DNA of 64,000 bases from Woodsholea maritima DSM 17123 (lineage in GTDB: Bacteria; Pseudomonadota; Alphaproteobacteria; Caulobacterales; Maricaulaceae), in assembly GCF_000382325.1 (NCBI RefSeq), contig NZ_KB908058.1:62001-126000 (forward strand), read 5' to 3'. How positions within the stretch are numbered: the first letter of the stretch is position 1; every line of letters starts with the position of its first letter. Under the pieces are notes generated by a model, which saw nothing but the letters and a program-made list of their open reading frames with translations, was not told the origin of the DNA and searched no databases. The translations under genes and the position numbers were made by a program. This document shows positions 17,909 through 25,752 of the stretch, piece after piece.

Positions 17909-20230
17909 TTACGGCAATTCAGAGATGAAGCTTTCCACGACCTTCTTGGTGCCCGCCTTATCAAAGTGCACGGTGAGTTTGGGGCCATCGGCCTGTTTGA
18001 CCGTGCCATAGCCGAATTTTTGATGGAAAACGCGGTCGCCGGGCGTCCAGCGGCCATTGCCGCCCGCGCTGGAGGTGATGTGTTCGGCCTTGGCATTGAT
18101 CGTGCCGGGATCGCGCGATGTGCGCGGCTGGCTTTGGGCGGCCTTAAAGCGTTTCCAGCCCGGACTTTCATAGGAGGAGCGGAAGGGATCGCCGGGCTGA
18201 TTCAAGGTCTCAAAACCGGGGCCCGCCTCTTGATAATACCCCGTATCGCTTTGCGCCTCGACATGGGCGGGGGGCAGTTCATCAATGAAGCGCGAGGGCA
18301 GAACGCTTTGCCAGCGCCCAAAGATCTGGCGATTGGCGGTAAAGGTGATCATGGCGCGTTCGCGCGCGCGGGTGATCCCGACATAGGCCAGGCGGCGTTC
18401 CTCTTCCAGGGCCGCGGTCCCGGACTCATCCAGCGCGCGCTGGGAGGGGAAGACTGTCTCTTCCCATCCAGGCAGGAAAACCAGCGGAAACTCAAGGCCT
18501 TTGGCCGCGTGAAGCGTCATCAGGCTGACTTCAGAGCCGTCTTCGGTGCGGTCAAGATCGCTGACCAAGGCCACATGTTCCAGATAGGCTTCGAGCGTAT
18601 CAAACTCGCCCATCGAGCGGACCAATTCTTTGAGGTTGTCGAGCCGTCCGGCGGCCTGGGGCGATTTATCCTCGCGCCACATAGCGGTATAGCCGCTTTC
18701 ATCGAGGATAATCTCAGCCAGCTCATCATGGCGCAGGCTTTCGGCTTGCTCTCGCCAGCGGTCCATATCGCGCAGGAAGGTGGTGATGGCGGTGCGCGCC
18801 TTGCCCCGAATTTCATCGGTGCCGGACATCAAGCGCGCGGCTTCACTCATCGAGATAGCTTGCAGGCGCGCGGTGGCGGCGATTTTCTGCACGGTTGTCT
18901 CGCCAATACCGCGCTTGGGCGTATTGATAATGCGCTCAAAGGCCAGGTCATCTTCGGGCGTACGCACCAGGCGCATATAGGCGTGGGCATCGCGGATTTC
19001 CGCGCGTTCAAAGAAGCGCGGCCCGCCAATGACTTTATAGGGCAGCCCCAGCATCAAGAAGCGATCTTCAAAGGCGCGCATCTGCCAGGAGGCCCGCACC
19101 AGAACCGCGCAGTCATGATAATGGCCGGATTTACGCACCCAGCTTTCAATCTCATCGGCGATGAAGCGCGCTTCGGCCTCGCCATCCCACAGGCCCTTGA
19201 CCTGGACCTTTTCGCCGCCGGCATCTTCAGTCCACAAGGTTTTACCCAGGCGCGATTTATTGGCGGTGATCAGGCCCGAGGCGGCCCCGAGAATATGCTC
19301 GGTCGAGCGATAATTGCGCTCCAGCCGGATGACTTTTGCGCCGGGAAAATCGGTCTCAAAGCGCAAGATGTTATCCACCTCCGCCCCGCGCCAGCCATAG
19401 ATGGATTGATCATCATCGCCGACACAGCACAGATTGCCCGATCCGCGTGCCAACAGGCGCAGCCAGAGATATTGGCACACATTGGTGTCTTGATACTCAT
19501 CGACCATGATGAATTTGAATTTGTCGTGATAGCTTTTCAGGACGTCGGGATTGTCCTTGAAAATCGTCAAATTATGCATCAACAGATCGCCGAAATCACA
19601 CGCGTTTAACGTCGCCAGGCGTTGTTGATAAAGCTGATAGAGCTTACCGGCTTTACCGTCGGCGAATTTCCACTTGTCCTCATCGGGGATGCGATCGGGT
19701 AACAGGCCGCGGTTCTTCCAACCATCAATCAGGGCGGCGAGATGGCGCGGAGTCCAGCGCTTCTCATCGATCTTTTCCGCTTGCAGGATCTGCTTGATCA
19801 GGCGCAGCTGATCATCGGTATCCAAAATCGTGAAGCTGGATTTCAGCTCCACCAGTTCGGCATGACGGCGCAGGATTTGCGCAGCGATCGAGTGGAAGGT
19901 GCCCAGCCAGGGCACGCCCTCCACCGCTTCGCCGATGATCCGCCCGACACGCTCCTTCATTTCGCGCGCGGCCTTATTGGTGAAGGTCACCGAGAGGATT
20001 TCCCAGGGCCGTGCCTCACCGCTCGCCAGGATATGGGCAAGGCGCGTGGTTAGAACGCGGGTCTTACCCGTGCCTGCGCCCGCCAGCACCAGAACCGGAC
20101 CATGCAGGCTCTCAACCGCTTCACGTTGTTCGTGATTGAGCCCTTCAAGATAGCCACCTTCACGCGTGCGCGGGGGGCGGGCCATGGCCTGTTGCGAGAG
20201 GGAGAGCCCGGTGGGGGTATGATCAGACAT
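17909..20230 (-). CDS. UvrD/PcrA-type superfamily I DNA helicase
   Basis: ATP-driven 3'-5' DNA helicase for nucleotide excision and mismatch repair and for removing proteins from DNA. From the start at 20230 (MSDHTPTGLSL) it has 773 residues. Motif I is the P-loop AGAGTGKTRVLTTRLAH, motif II is MVDEYQDTN, motif III is VGDDDQSIYGWRGA, motif IV is LERNYRS, motif V is LMTLHAAKGLEF and motif VI is YVGITRARERA. The C-terminal 60 residues carry a PcrA/UvrD-type tail that ends in a small Tudor-like region (GDRVFHQKFGYGTVKQ). The gene stands alone; I found no LexA-type box immediately upstream. Confidence 0.95.
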   Translation of the reverse strand: MSDHTPTGLSLSQQAMARPPRTREGGYLEGLNHEQREAVESLHGPVLVLAGAGTGKTRVLTTRLAHILASGEARPWEILSVTFTNKAAREMKERVGRIIGEAVEGVPWLGTFHSIAAQILRRHAELVELKSSFTILDTDDQLRLIKQILQAEKIDEKRWTPRHLAALIDGWKNRGLLPDRIPDEDKWKFADGKAGKLYQLYQQRLATLNACDFGDLLMHNLTIFKDNPDVLKSYHDKFKFIMVDEYQDTNVCQYLWLRLLARGSGNLCCVGDDDQSIYGWRGAEVDNILRFETDFPGAKVIRLERNYRSTEHILGAASGLITANKSRLGKTLWTEDAGGEKVQVKGLWDGEAEARFIADEIESWVRKSGHYHDCAVLVRASWQMRAFEDRFLMLGLPYKVIGGPRFFERAEIRDAHAYMRLVRTPEDDLAFERIINTPKRGIGETTVQKIAATARLQAISMSEAARLMSGTDEIRGKARTAITTFLRDMDRWREQAESLRHDELAEIILDESGYTAMWREDKSPQAAGRLDNLKELVRSMGEFDTLEAYLEHVALVSDLDRTEDGSEVSLMTLHAAKGLEFPLVFLPGWEETVFPSQRALDESGTAALEEERRLAYVGITRARERAMITFTANRQIFGRWQSVLPSRFIDELPPAHVEAQSDTGYYQEAGPGFETLNQPGDPFRSSYESPGWKRFKAAQSQPRTSRDPGTINAKAEHITSSAGGNGRWTPGDRVFHQKFGYGTVKQADGPKLTVHFDKAGTKKVVESFISELP

Positions 20231-20349
20231 CGGCACACTTAATCTGGGGTCTGCTAATCGGGGATCTGGGGCAAATCGAATCGAGAGTGATTCGGCAAAG
20301 CGGAACGAAAGTAGCACATTTCACCCTCAGGGATACAGAGGGGCGGGTG

Positions 20350-20997
20350 TTAAACCCCGTTAGCCTTAAAGCCAAGGGCCTCATGGCGGCCATCGCAGAA
20401 GGGTTTGTTCTTCGATCCCCCGCACCGGCACAGGACAACGCGTTGGGTGCGCAGGGCAACCCGGCCCGAGGCGGTGCGGATTTCCATCGCGCCTTCAGCG
20501 ATGATCGGGCCGTCTTCGCATAGCGTCAGGCGCAGGCTGGTGTCTTGCGTGAAGGTGGCGCGCACATCGGAATTGATCGCACCGGGATCGTCAAAGCCGA
20601 TGGTCTTATGACTGCGATCGCAGAAGGGTTTGTGGCTAGAGGCCCCACATCGGCACAGCGCCATGCGATTACCCGCGCTGGCGCCATTGATCTTGATGTC
20701 GGGCGAATGAATGAACAAAGGGCCGTCGGCCGTCACCTGGATTTTGCTGGTCGTGGGCAGTTTTGGATCTTCAATCTCGGGGTCAAGCTTGCGCGCGCGT
20801 AGGGCGCTGGTCGGGCAGCGCGCGACGATCGACAACACACTGGCCGGGTCTTCGCCATTGGGATCAACCCAGGGGTTGCGTTTGGGATTAAACGCACGTG
20901 AAGAGCCATTGGTACACTCGCTGGCATGCAGGCAGATCGCGCTATCATAGGTCACTTCCACCGACTTACCTTTATAAAGGGTGATGCGCTGTTTCAT
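20350..20997 (-). CDS. Fer4_19-like plus double CDGSH iron-sulfur protein
   Basis: A 215-residue small iron-sulfur protein. Residues 1-70 resemble the divergent 4Fe-4S mono-cluster domain (Fer4_19) with Cys22, Cys28 and Cys61. Two CDGSH-type motifs follow: Cys115, Cys117, Cys126 and His130 in the first, and Cys190, Cys192, Cys201 and His205 in the second. Each would bind a 2Fe-2S cluster through three Cys and one His. CDGSH proteins transfer electrons or clusters; the bacterial role is not established. No signal peptide is seen. Its neighbours, uvrD and a ClC gene, give no functional hint. Confidence 0.88.
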   Translation of the reverse strand: MKQRITLYKGKSVEVTYDSAICLHASECTNGSSRAFNPKRNPWVDPNGEDPASVLSIVARCPTSALRARKLDPEIEDPKLPTTSKIQVTADGPLFIHSPDIKINGASAGNRMALCRCGASSHKPFCDRSHKTIGFDDPGAINSDVRATFTQDTSLRLTLCEDGPIIAEGAMEIRTASGRVALRTQRVVLCRCGGSKNKPFCDGRHEALGFKANGV

Positions 20998-21026
20998 ATC
21001 GCTTCTTATAACCTCGCGAAGGGACG

Positions 21027-22670
21027 CTAACGGTGTTCTTCTTCGTGGATATTCATCAATTCCTGAGCATAGACGCCATGGGCATGGGCGGTGGAGATGA
21101 AGCCAGTAATCGGCTGGTCTTTGCGTCGTGCGCGCACGGGAACGCCATCGAGCCCGTGTTCACGCAGGAAGTCAATCACTCGTCCTAGGGTGTCATCCTC
21201 AAACACATACGTCTCCCCGGCATCAAGGTGAAAGTCCTGGGGATCAAGCGGGCTCATAATGTCGCGGGCGCGAAGCGTGTGCAGGATGAGCCGGGCTGCG
21301 CCTTGCGTCAAATCATATCCGTGGCGTTGGATCTGTTTATGAAAGAATGAGCCGCGGGTGAAGGATAGCGTCAGGACGGTCGCCAAAGAGACCGCCACCA
21401 GCAGCGCAATGGAAGCTTCATAACTGCCGGTCAGCTCAAAAACGATCAAAGTGGTCGAAAGCGGCGCGCCCAGCACCGCACCAGACACGGCCCCCATGCC
21501 GACAACGGCGAAGAAGGCGATCTCATCGCTTTGCCCGCTTGTGGCATACATCGCCGCCGCACCAAAGGCTGCGCCCAATAAGGCCCCTAAATAGAGCGAA
21601 GGTCCGAATACCCCGCCGCCAAAGCGGGCCCCCATGGAAATCACGGTCGCCAGGATTTTAAAACCCACCAGAAGAAGCGCCATGCCCATGCCATAATCCC
21701 CCATCAGGGCGGCCGCCGTCGCTTCATAGCCAATGCCCGCGACCTCGGGTCGGATCAGGAAAATCAAGCCCAGGATGAGGCCGCCAAAGGGAGGCAGCAG
21801 CCAGAGCGGCAGATCAAACTGGCGCATCCGCTCTACGGTAAGGCGCGGGACGTGCAAGGCTAAATGCGTGAAGGCAATCGCAACACAGGCGGCGGCGAGG
21901 CCCAGGGGCGGGATCCATAGAAAATCCACGATGGAAACTTGTGCCAGGGCCGGGACGGCAAAGGCCGGGGTGGCCCCATAATGAAGACGCGCGATCAGCG
22001 CACCGGTTACGCTCGCCACCGCCACGGGCGCGATGGAGCGTAGGGCATAATGGCCGAGGATCACCTCGAACGCGAAGAGCGCCCCGGCCACGGGGGCATT
22101 AAAGCTGGCCGCCACGGCGGCGGCCGCGCCGCTCGCCAGGATGATCCGGGCGGCACGCGGAGGGAGCTTTAGGCCATGGGCGATTTGTGAGGCGAGGGTT
22201 GCGCCCAGATGGACCGCTGGGCCTTCACGCCCTGTCGAGGCCCCGGCGCCTAGAGAAATTGCGGAGATGAGCGCTGATAACAGTCCAGCCCCTAGCGGCA
22301 TGTGCGCGCCCTTGGCGGCACGCGCTTCTATGACATCGGCCACGGCTTCGGCACGTGTCTCGATCAGCCAGCGGGTCCGCTCGCCCATCCATAACAGGAA
22401 AGCCACAAGGCAGCCGCCCAGAATGGGCCCGATGATGACATGCCAGGGTGAAAGGCTCACCAGCGCACTGGAGAGGTGCTCATCCTCGGCCCCATACATT
22501 TGGGCTTGGATCCGTGTGATCACAAAGCGCAGGCCCAGCGCGGCATAACCGGCCACCAGCCCCGCCACAATGCCCATCAGCCAGAGTATAGGCGAGCGTC
22601 CTTTCCCCATCATCGTGATGAGGGGCATAAGCCAATGGGTGAGGGTGCGAAGGGCGGGGCGTGTGATCAT
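21027..22670 (-). CDS. ClC-family chloride channel or transporter with C-terminal CBS domain
   Basis: Integral membrane protein of 547 residues with about ten ClC helices followed by a CBS-type region (about residues 475-547, beginning ARDIMSPLD). The gating glutamate is present in GREGP (Glu149). The position equivalent to the internal proton glutamate Glu203 of E. coli ClC is Val203 here, in FNAPVAGALFAFEV, as in ClC channels, and the first anion motif GSGIP is replaced by GAHMP. This argues for a channel or uncoupled transporter rather than a 2Cl-/H+ exchanger. It diverges from the VOC gene across a region with a LexA-type box. Confidence 0.9.
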   Translation of the reverse strand: MITRPALRTLTHWLMPLITMMGKGRSPILWLMGIVAGLVAGYAALGLRFVITRIQAQMYGAEDEHLSSALVSLSPWHVIIGPILGGCLVAFLLWMGERTRWLIETRAEAVADVIEARAAKGAHMPLGAGLLSALISAISLGAGASTGREGPAVHLGATLASQIAHGLKLPPRAARIILASGAAAAVAASFNAPVAGALFAFEVILGHYALRSIAPVAVASVTGALIARLHYGATPAFAVPALAQVSIVDFLWIPPLGLAAACVAIAFTHLALHVPRLTVERMRQFDLPLWLLPPFGGLILGLIFLIRPEVAGIGYEATAAALMGDYGMGMALLLVGFKILATVISMGARFGGGVFGPSLYLGALLGAAFGAAAMYATSGQSDEIAFFAVVGMGAVSGAVLGAPLSTTLIVFELTGSYEASIALLVAVSLATVLTLSFTRGSFFHKQIQRHGYDLTQGAARLILHTLRARDIMSPLDPQDFHLDAGETYVFEDDTLGRVIDFLREHGLDGVPVRARRKDQPITGFISTAHAHGVYAQELMNIHEEEHR

Positions 22671-22743
22671 GGGTGGCGTGATTTGAATCCATTTACCCTG
22701 CGCGCGTCAAGGCAATAGATTGAGAACAAACGAAAATAAGTTA

Positions 22744-22758
22744 GTTCTTATTTTGTTC
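22744..22758 (+). promoter_or_regulatory. Putative LexA (SOS) box upstream of a VOC gene
   Basis: Reads GTTC-N7-GTTC exactly, with spacer TTATTTT, in the divergent region between the ClC gene and the VOC gene at 22814. The left flank has a related inverted sequence (AGAACAAACGAAAATAAG), so the site is embedded in a larger imperfect palindrome. It lies 56 bp before the VOC start and about 75 bp before the ClC start, so it could affect either gene. Confidence 0.45.
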
Positions 22759-22813
22759 TTTTCTTGGGTGGGGTTTTGGGGTATAGCCAGGGCGAGATGA
22801 GCAGGAGGGTAAG

Positions 22814-23254
22814 ATGGAACAGCGCTTAACCATGATCACTTTGGGGGTGGATGATATCGCCGCGGCCCGTGATTTCTTTGAAAACGGGCTTGGCTGGCAG
22901 GCCCATGCGGGCAGCAATGACAATGTGGTTTTCTTTGAAACGGGGGCCAGTGTTTTGGGCCTCTATGGCCGTGAAGCCCTGGGCGAAGAGGCGAATGCTG
23001 AGCTGGCGAACGATCAGATCCCGCCGGTGTCAATCTCCTGGAATGGGCGCACCCGTGAAGAGGTCGATGCCGCCTATGCCCAGGCGCTGGCTGCTGGGGC
23101 AGAAGATTTAAGTGCGCCCAAGCCCGTCTTCTGGGGCGGGTATTCGGGCTATGTCAAAATTCTCGGGCGGTTTTTATTGGAATTGGCGCACAATCCGTTT
23201 TGGACCGTGCATGAGGATGGCCGCGTTCAGCTGGACCCCTCTGACGAGGCCTGA
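22814..23254 (+). CDS. VOC (glyoxalase/bleomycin-resistance fold) family protein
   Basis: A 146-residue cytosolic protein of the vicinal oxygen chelate superfamily, recognised from MEQRLTMITLGVDDIAAARDFFENGLGW, FFETGASVLGLYGREAL and the repeated beta-alpha-beta-beta-beta pattern. The function could be a metal-dependent lyase or a binding protein; the substrate is unknown. A GGAGGG site lies just before the ATG. The last 28 bases overlap, tail to tail, the 3' end of the ribbon-helix-helix gene on the other strand. An exact LexA-type box is upstream. Confidence 0.8.
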   Translation: MEQRLTMITLGVDDIAAARDFFENGLGWQAHAGSNDNVVFFETGASVLGLYGREALGEEANAELANDQIPPVSISWNGRTREEVDAAYAQALAAGAEDLSAPKPVFWGGYSGYVKILGRFLLELAHNPFWTVHEDGRVQLDPSDEA

Positions 23255-23463
23255 ACATAGCTGAGCGCCCAAACCCGAACCGCTGAGCTTAAAGGTTGTT
23301 CGGACATCGCCAGGGTGCGGGCCTCGTCAATTTCCCCGATCAAGCTGGCCAGCGATTGGCCGCGCGCCAGGATCGCCGCATCCAAAACGGCCCAAAACTC
23401 CGGCTCTAGCGCTAGGCTGGTGCGGTGACCCGATAAAGATAAGGAGCGTTTCTCAAAAGCCAT
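23227..23463 (-). CDS. Ribbon-helix-helix domain protein
   Basis: A 78-residue protein with the alphaproteobacterial RHH pattern: KRSLSLSGHRTSLALEPEFWAVLD, then a helix ARGQSLASLIGEIDEAR and the closing SSAVRVWALSYV. These proteins are probable small DNA-binding regulators; the target is unknown. In related genomes a protein of this type often sits beside DUF4169 and fumC, both of which lie about 4 kb away here. Its 3' end overlaps that of the VOC gene. Confidence 0.78.
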   Translation of the reverse strand: MAFEKRSLSLSGHRTSLALEPEFWAVLDAAILARGQSLASLIGEIDEARTLAMSEQPLSSAVRVWALSYVQASSEGSS

Positions 23464-23541
23464 AATGCACCTTTTATCGGGTTTCTGTGCACACGCCTAG
23501 CTGGACATGATCTTCAAAATCGGCTCCAAGTTTGAGCCTGA

Positions 23542-23554
23542 GTTACAGTATAAC
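23542..23554. promoter_or_regulatory. Zur-box-like palindrome upstream of TonB-dependent receptor
   Basis: GTTACA-G-TATAAC is a 6-1-6 palindrome with one mismatch, resembling the GTTATA-N-TATAAC core of zinc-uptake-regulator boxes in alphaproteobacteria. It lies about 80 bp before the receptor start. The similarity is from memory of the consensus and is not scored. Confidence 0.35.
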
Positions 23555-23631
23555 AACTTTGGTTTGAGCCAATTTACACCTCTCCATAATGCTTTGGGCG
23601 GCTTGAGGGGGGGATTTTGGACAGATAGGGG

Positions 23632-25719
23632 ATGGAGATGGGGATGATGTCTAATCGTGGACGTACGCGTTTTGCGACCGGTGTGACATTGGGTGCACTG
23701 GTTATTGCAACTTTGGCGGGGGGCGCAGCGATCGCTGATCCCAATCATGACACGCGTGATGTCATCACGGTGTATGCGCGCCAGGGCGGCTTGGTCGGGG
23801 CAGCAAAATCGTCTTCTGCGGGCAGTGTTTTATATGACACTTTTTCTGCGCGTCCGCTCTCGCGGGTGGGTGAATTGGTGGAGGTGATCCCCGGCGTGGT
23901 GGCAACCCAGCATTCGGGCGAGGGCAAAGCCAATCAGTATTTCCTGCGCGGTTTTAACCTCGATCACGGCACGGATTTTTCTGCGGAGTTGGACGGCATG
24001 CCGCTCAATTTCCGCAGCCATGGCCATGGCCAAGGCTATCTTGATCTCAACATTCTATTACCCGAAGTCATTGCGCGCGTGGATTATCGTAAAGGTCTGT
24101 CTTCGGCGCAAACCGGTGATTTCTCCGCGGCCGGATCAGCCTTCTTCGTCACCGCTGATAAGCTCGATCATACGGTTTATGAGCTGACCCTGGGGGAAAA
24201 CGGCTATGGCCGGTTTGTCGGCGCGGGCTCGGTGCCTGTCGCGGGTGGGGAGCTGTTGCTGGCCGGGGCCTATAGTCAATATGATGGGCCATGGGTGCTC
24301 GATCAGGATCTCAATTCTGTCAAAGGCTTGGTTAAATATAGCCGGGATGTCGGGGCGTGGAATTTCGCCGGGACGCTGATGGCCTATGATGCGTCCTGGG
24401 ATGCGACCGATCAGATCCCGCAATACGCCATTGATGCGGGTCTGATTGATCGTTTGGGCTATGTCGATCCCGATCTGGGTGGATCGACACGCTATTATGC
24501 CGGTAATGTCCAGGCCCGCTATGCCCATGCCAATGGTGCCACGACACAGATGAATGCCTATGCGCGGCGCTATGAGTTTTCGCTCTTTTCCAACTTCACC
24601 TATTTCTTAGAAGACCCCGTACGCGGTGATGAGTTTGAACAAGGTGATCAGCGCTGGACCTATGGTGCGCGCATTCGTCATGGCGCAAGCCAATATTGGG
24701 GCGATATGCGCGTTTTGTTGAGCGTTGGGGCCGAATGGCAATGGGACCATATTGACCGTGTGGGCCTATATAAAACGCAAGCGCGCCGCCGTCATGACAC
24801 GGTGCGTCAGGACAATCTCGATGAAGTGTCTTTAGCGGGCTTTGCGGAGGCCGAACTGTTTTTGAGCCCGTCTTGGCGGGCCGTTGTGGGCGCGCGGGTT
24901 GATCATTACCGCGCCGATGTCAGCGCTCAGACACTCGAAGCCAATAGCGGAAAAAGCGATGACACATTGGTGTCGCCGAATATCGCTTTGGCTTGGAAAG
25001 CCAGCAATAGCCTGGAATTCTATGGCAATTATGGTGAAGGCTTCCACTCCAATGATGCACGCGGTGCGACCATTTCGATCGACCCGGTTTCGGGTGAGGG
25101 GGTGGACGCGGTTGATCTGCTGGCCAAGGGGCGCGGGGCCGAACTGGGCGCGCGCTGGGAACAAGGCCCTGTGCACGCGACTTTGACCGGCTTCTGGCTC
25201 GATCTTGATTCAGAATTGATTTATGTCGGCGATGGCGGCGCGACGGAGGCCAATGATGCTTCGCGCCGTTATGGTGTTGAGGCGACAGCCTATTGGACGC
25301 TCAATGATTATCTGACCCTGGATCTGGCCGCCTCGTGGACCGATGCCAAGTTAAAAGGTGTTGATGGCGCAGAGGACCGCATTGCCGGTGCGGTGGAAAG
25401 CGTGGTTGCAGCTGGTCTGATTGGGCAGTGGCAGAATTGGACGGGCACTTTGCGCGTGCGTCACTTTGGTGAAGCGCCCCTCATTGAGGATGAGAGCGAA
25501 ATGAGTGAGCCCACCACGGTGGTCAATGCCAGCGCCCATTACGCGCTCAATCACTGGCAGGTCGGCATTGATGTCCTCAATCTTTTCGATAGTCAGGACG
25601 CTGATATCACTTATCTTTATGAATCGCGCCTCAGCCCGAGCGCCGATGTGGTTGAAGGTCGCCATATCCACCCCGTGGAGCCGCGCAGTGTTCGCGTGCG
25701 CCTCAGCACCCGGTTCTAA
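23632..25719 (+). CDS. TonB-dependent outer-membrane receptor
   Basis: A 695-residue outer-membrane receptor with an N-terminal signal peptide ending near AAIADP (residues about 25-36), a plug domain (about 40-165) with VGELVEVIPGVVATQHSG and LRGFNLDHGTDF, and a beta-barrel ending in aromatic Phe (VRVRLSTRF), the classic outer-membrane sorting signal. The plug contains the histidine-bearing RSHGHGQGYLDLN segment. The substrate is not known; the histidines and a Zur-like palindrome upstream hint at a metal. An in-frame ATG at 23644 is an alternative start. No TonB, ExbB/D or ABC genes are adjacent. Confidence 0.9.
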   Translation: MEMGMMSNRGRTRFATGVTLGALVIATLAGGAAIADPNHDTRDVITVYARQGGLVGAAKSSSAGSVLYDTFSARPLSRVGELVEVIPGVVATQHSGEGKANQYFLRGFNLDHGTDFSAELDGMPLNFRSHGHGQGYLDLNILLPEVIARVDYRKGLSSAQTGDFSAAGSAFFVTADKLDHTVYELTLGENGYGRFVGAGSVPVAGGELLLAGAYSQYDGPWVLDQDLNSVKGLVKYSRDVGAWNFAGTLMAYDASWDATDQIPQYAIDAGLIDRLGYVDPDLGGSTRYYAGNVQARYAHANGATTQMNAYARRYEFSLFSNFTYFLEDPVRGDEFEQGDQRWTYGARIRHGASQYWGDMRVLLSVGAEWQWDHIDRVGLYKTQARRRHDTVRQDNLDEVSLAGFAEAELFLSPSWRAVVGARVDHYRADVSAQTLEANSGKSDDTLVSPNIALAWKASNSLEFYGNYGEGFHSNDARGATISIDPVSGEGVDAVDLLAKGRGAELGARWEQGPVHATLTGFWLDLDSELIYVGDGGATEANDASRRYGVEATAYWTLNDYLTLDLAASWTDAKLKGVDGAEDRIAGAVESVVAAGLIGQWQNWTGTLRVRHFGEAPLIEDESEMSEPTTVVNASAHYALNHWQVGIDVLNLFDSQDADITYLYESRLSPSADVVEGRHIHPVEPRSVRVRLSTRF

Positions 25720-25723
25720 AAAT

Positions 25724-25746
25724 AAGGGGGGGGACATCCCCCCCTT
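25724..25746. terminator. Hairpin between convergent genes
   Basis: AAGGGGGGG and CCCCCCCTT arms enclose a five-base loop. It lies directly after the receptor stop and before the stop of the convergent old-yellow-enzyme gene, so it may terminate both. There is no long T run on either side. Confidence 0.55.
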
Positions 25747-25752
25747 GATCAC

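Noticed and set aside
17966-19609. A 547-codon plus-strand open frame opposite the helicase gene
   Set aside because: It is a shadow of the GC-rich uvrD-type coding strand; all seven helicase motifs are in the minus-strand frame and no family pattern is visible in the shadow.
23522-23538. GGCTC-N7-GAGCC palindrome before the TonB receptor as a further NadQ site
   Set aside because: The spacer is 7 rather than 5 bases and the outer bases differ; with no NAD gene nearby it is more likely chance.
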